A DNA stretch of 64,000 nt from Gammaproteobacteria bacterium (GTDB taxonomy: Bacteria; Pseudomonadota; Gammaproteobacteria; Pseudomonadales; Pseudohongiellaceae), in the NCBI GenBank assembly GCA_019654215.1, contig BPDI01000010.1, positions 1 through 64,000 on the forward strand, given 5' to 3'. The notes beneath the pieces were generated by a model, which ran no database searches, had not been told where the DNA came from, and saw nothing but the letters and a program-made list of their open reading frames with translations. The position numbers were made by a program, and so were the translations under genes. Shown here in pieces: positions 63,503 to 64,000 of this stretch. Numbering within the stretch: the stretch's first letter is position 1; each line of letters starts with the position of its first letter.

Positions 63503-64000
63503 CTATTCCTCAAAGGCATAAAAGGCCAAGGCAGCTCTATATAGGTTATAGACATCAACCTTCGAGCTAACTGCAAACGGTGTGTGTATCGATAACAGTG
63601 GCACACCAAAATCGATTACTTCGATGTCCTGTCGAGAAAATTCTCCGCCTATAGTACCTCCGCCAGCGCTACCAACCCTATAAGTAGCTGTTTGCCAAGG
63701 AATATCGTTATCATCAAGTAGCGCTCGAGTCCAGGCAACAAATTCCGAATTGGCATTATTGCCCTGACCATACAACTTTAGATTCACACCATAGCCAAGC
63801 TTAGGAGCATTGCCAGTTTCCCAGGCACTTGGATTCATCGGATTTATTCCAGGATTGACGTCAAAAGAGATGAATTTAGTATTACGTAGCGCCCTGCGAA
63901 ACAATGGTTCGCGATAATCATCACCCAGTTCTGCATATAACAGTCGTGATAACAAATCAGCGAAATGATCCGACCTCGCACCAGTGTTGTTGCGGTTTCC
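63503..64000 (-). CDS. M18-family aminopeptidase, N-terminal part beyond window
   Basis: Zinc aminopeptidase of the aspartyl aminopeptidase family (cytosolic). The frame stays open to base 64000 (GNRNNTGARSDHFADLL...). FISFDVNPGINPMNPSAWE, PKLGYGVNLKLYG, YRVGSAGGGTIGGEFSRQDIE, VIDFGVPLLSIHTPFAVSSKVDVYNLYRA are the C-terminal M18 motifs, with the metal-ligand histidine in SIHTPFAV. The 5' end lies outside. Terminator downstream at 63442. Confidence 0.9.
   Translation of the reverse strand, partial: GNRNNTGARSDHFADLLSRLLYAELGDDYREPLFRRALRNTKFISFDVNPGINPMNPSAWETGNAPKLGYGVNLKLYGQGNNANSEFVAWTRALLDDNDIPWQTATYRVGSAGGGTIGGEFSRQDIEVIDFGVPLLSIHTPFAVSSKVDVYNLYRAALAFYAFEE

Overview
The window reads as chromosome of a marine-type gammaproteobacterium. 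Several gene blocks have the order usual in Pseudomonas and its relatives: dsbC-hom-thrC-recJ, ffh-rpsP-rimM-trmD-rplS with a ypjD-like gene divergent from ffh, and guaB-guaA-(island)-tadA-purL. No tRNA, rRNA or CRISPR was seen. Many long genes, including essential ones (thrC, hom, trmD, rimM, ffh, purL, guaA, guaB), are broken by single-base shifts, mostly at homopolymers, while katG, xseA and one 713-residue quinoprotein are open. I read this as draft long-read assembly error, not decay, and annotate across the shifts.

Layout. 1-11.4 kb (minus strand): a DsbD-like protein, recJ, thrC, hom, dsbC, then the L19/TrmD/RimM/S16/Ffh translation and secretion block. 11.5-18 kb: a cytochrome-assembly-type membrane protein, a phosphopantetheinyl transferase abutting a PptH-like metallophosphoesterase, an NTF2-like protein, katG, a CDGSH Fe-S protein and a Nudix hydrolase. 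18.3-23.9 kb: a NIF3/YqfO-like protein, purL, tadA and a YczE-like membrane protein. 23.9-32.7 kb: an A+T-rich cassette island. 32.7-35.9 kb: guaA and guaB. 36-59.7 kb: an accessory block with three PQQ dehydrogenases, a Baeyer-Villiger monooxygenase, hydrolases, a class III aminotransferase, c-type cytochromes and NHL propellers. 60-64 kb: xseA, a DsbA-like thioredoxin, a glutamine amidotransferase and an M18 aminopeptidase.

The most unusual structure is the island behind guaA. The last 16 bases of guaA (end of the coding sequence, Thr-Ile-Glu-Trp-Glu, into the stop) recur between successive unrelated genes at 25357, 25986, 27397, 28677, 29213, 30055 and 30682, with a degenerate copy at 24713. 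Most copies carry a shared arm of about 70-100 bp, of two main kinds. Each interval (about 0.5-2 kb) carries one gene or one gene pair: an FkbM methyltransferase plus an LCM-type methyltransferase, a hotdog thioesterase, a membrane protein plus an XRE regulator, a GNAT acetyltransferase, a flavin amine oxidase, a tandem pair of small membrane proteins, a lipoprotein-like RidA, and a membrane protein. No recombinase gene is visible. This looks like an integron-like tandem array of cassettes without an integrase, accreted at the guaA 3' end and probably mobilised in trans.

The 36-59.7 kb block separates guaB from xseA, which are commonly divergent neighbours in gammaproteobacteria. Its genes suggest periplasmic oxidation of alcohols by quinoproteins feeding c-type cytochromes, with ketone, epoxide and amine steps alongside; substrates cannot be read from the sequence.
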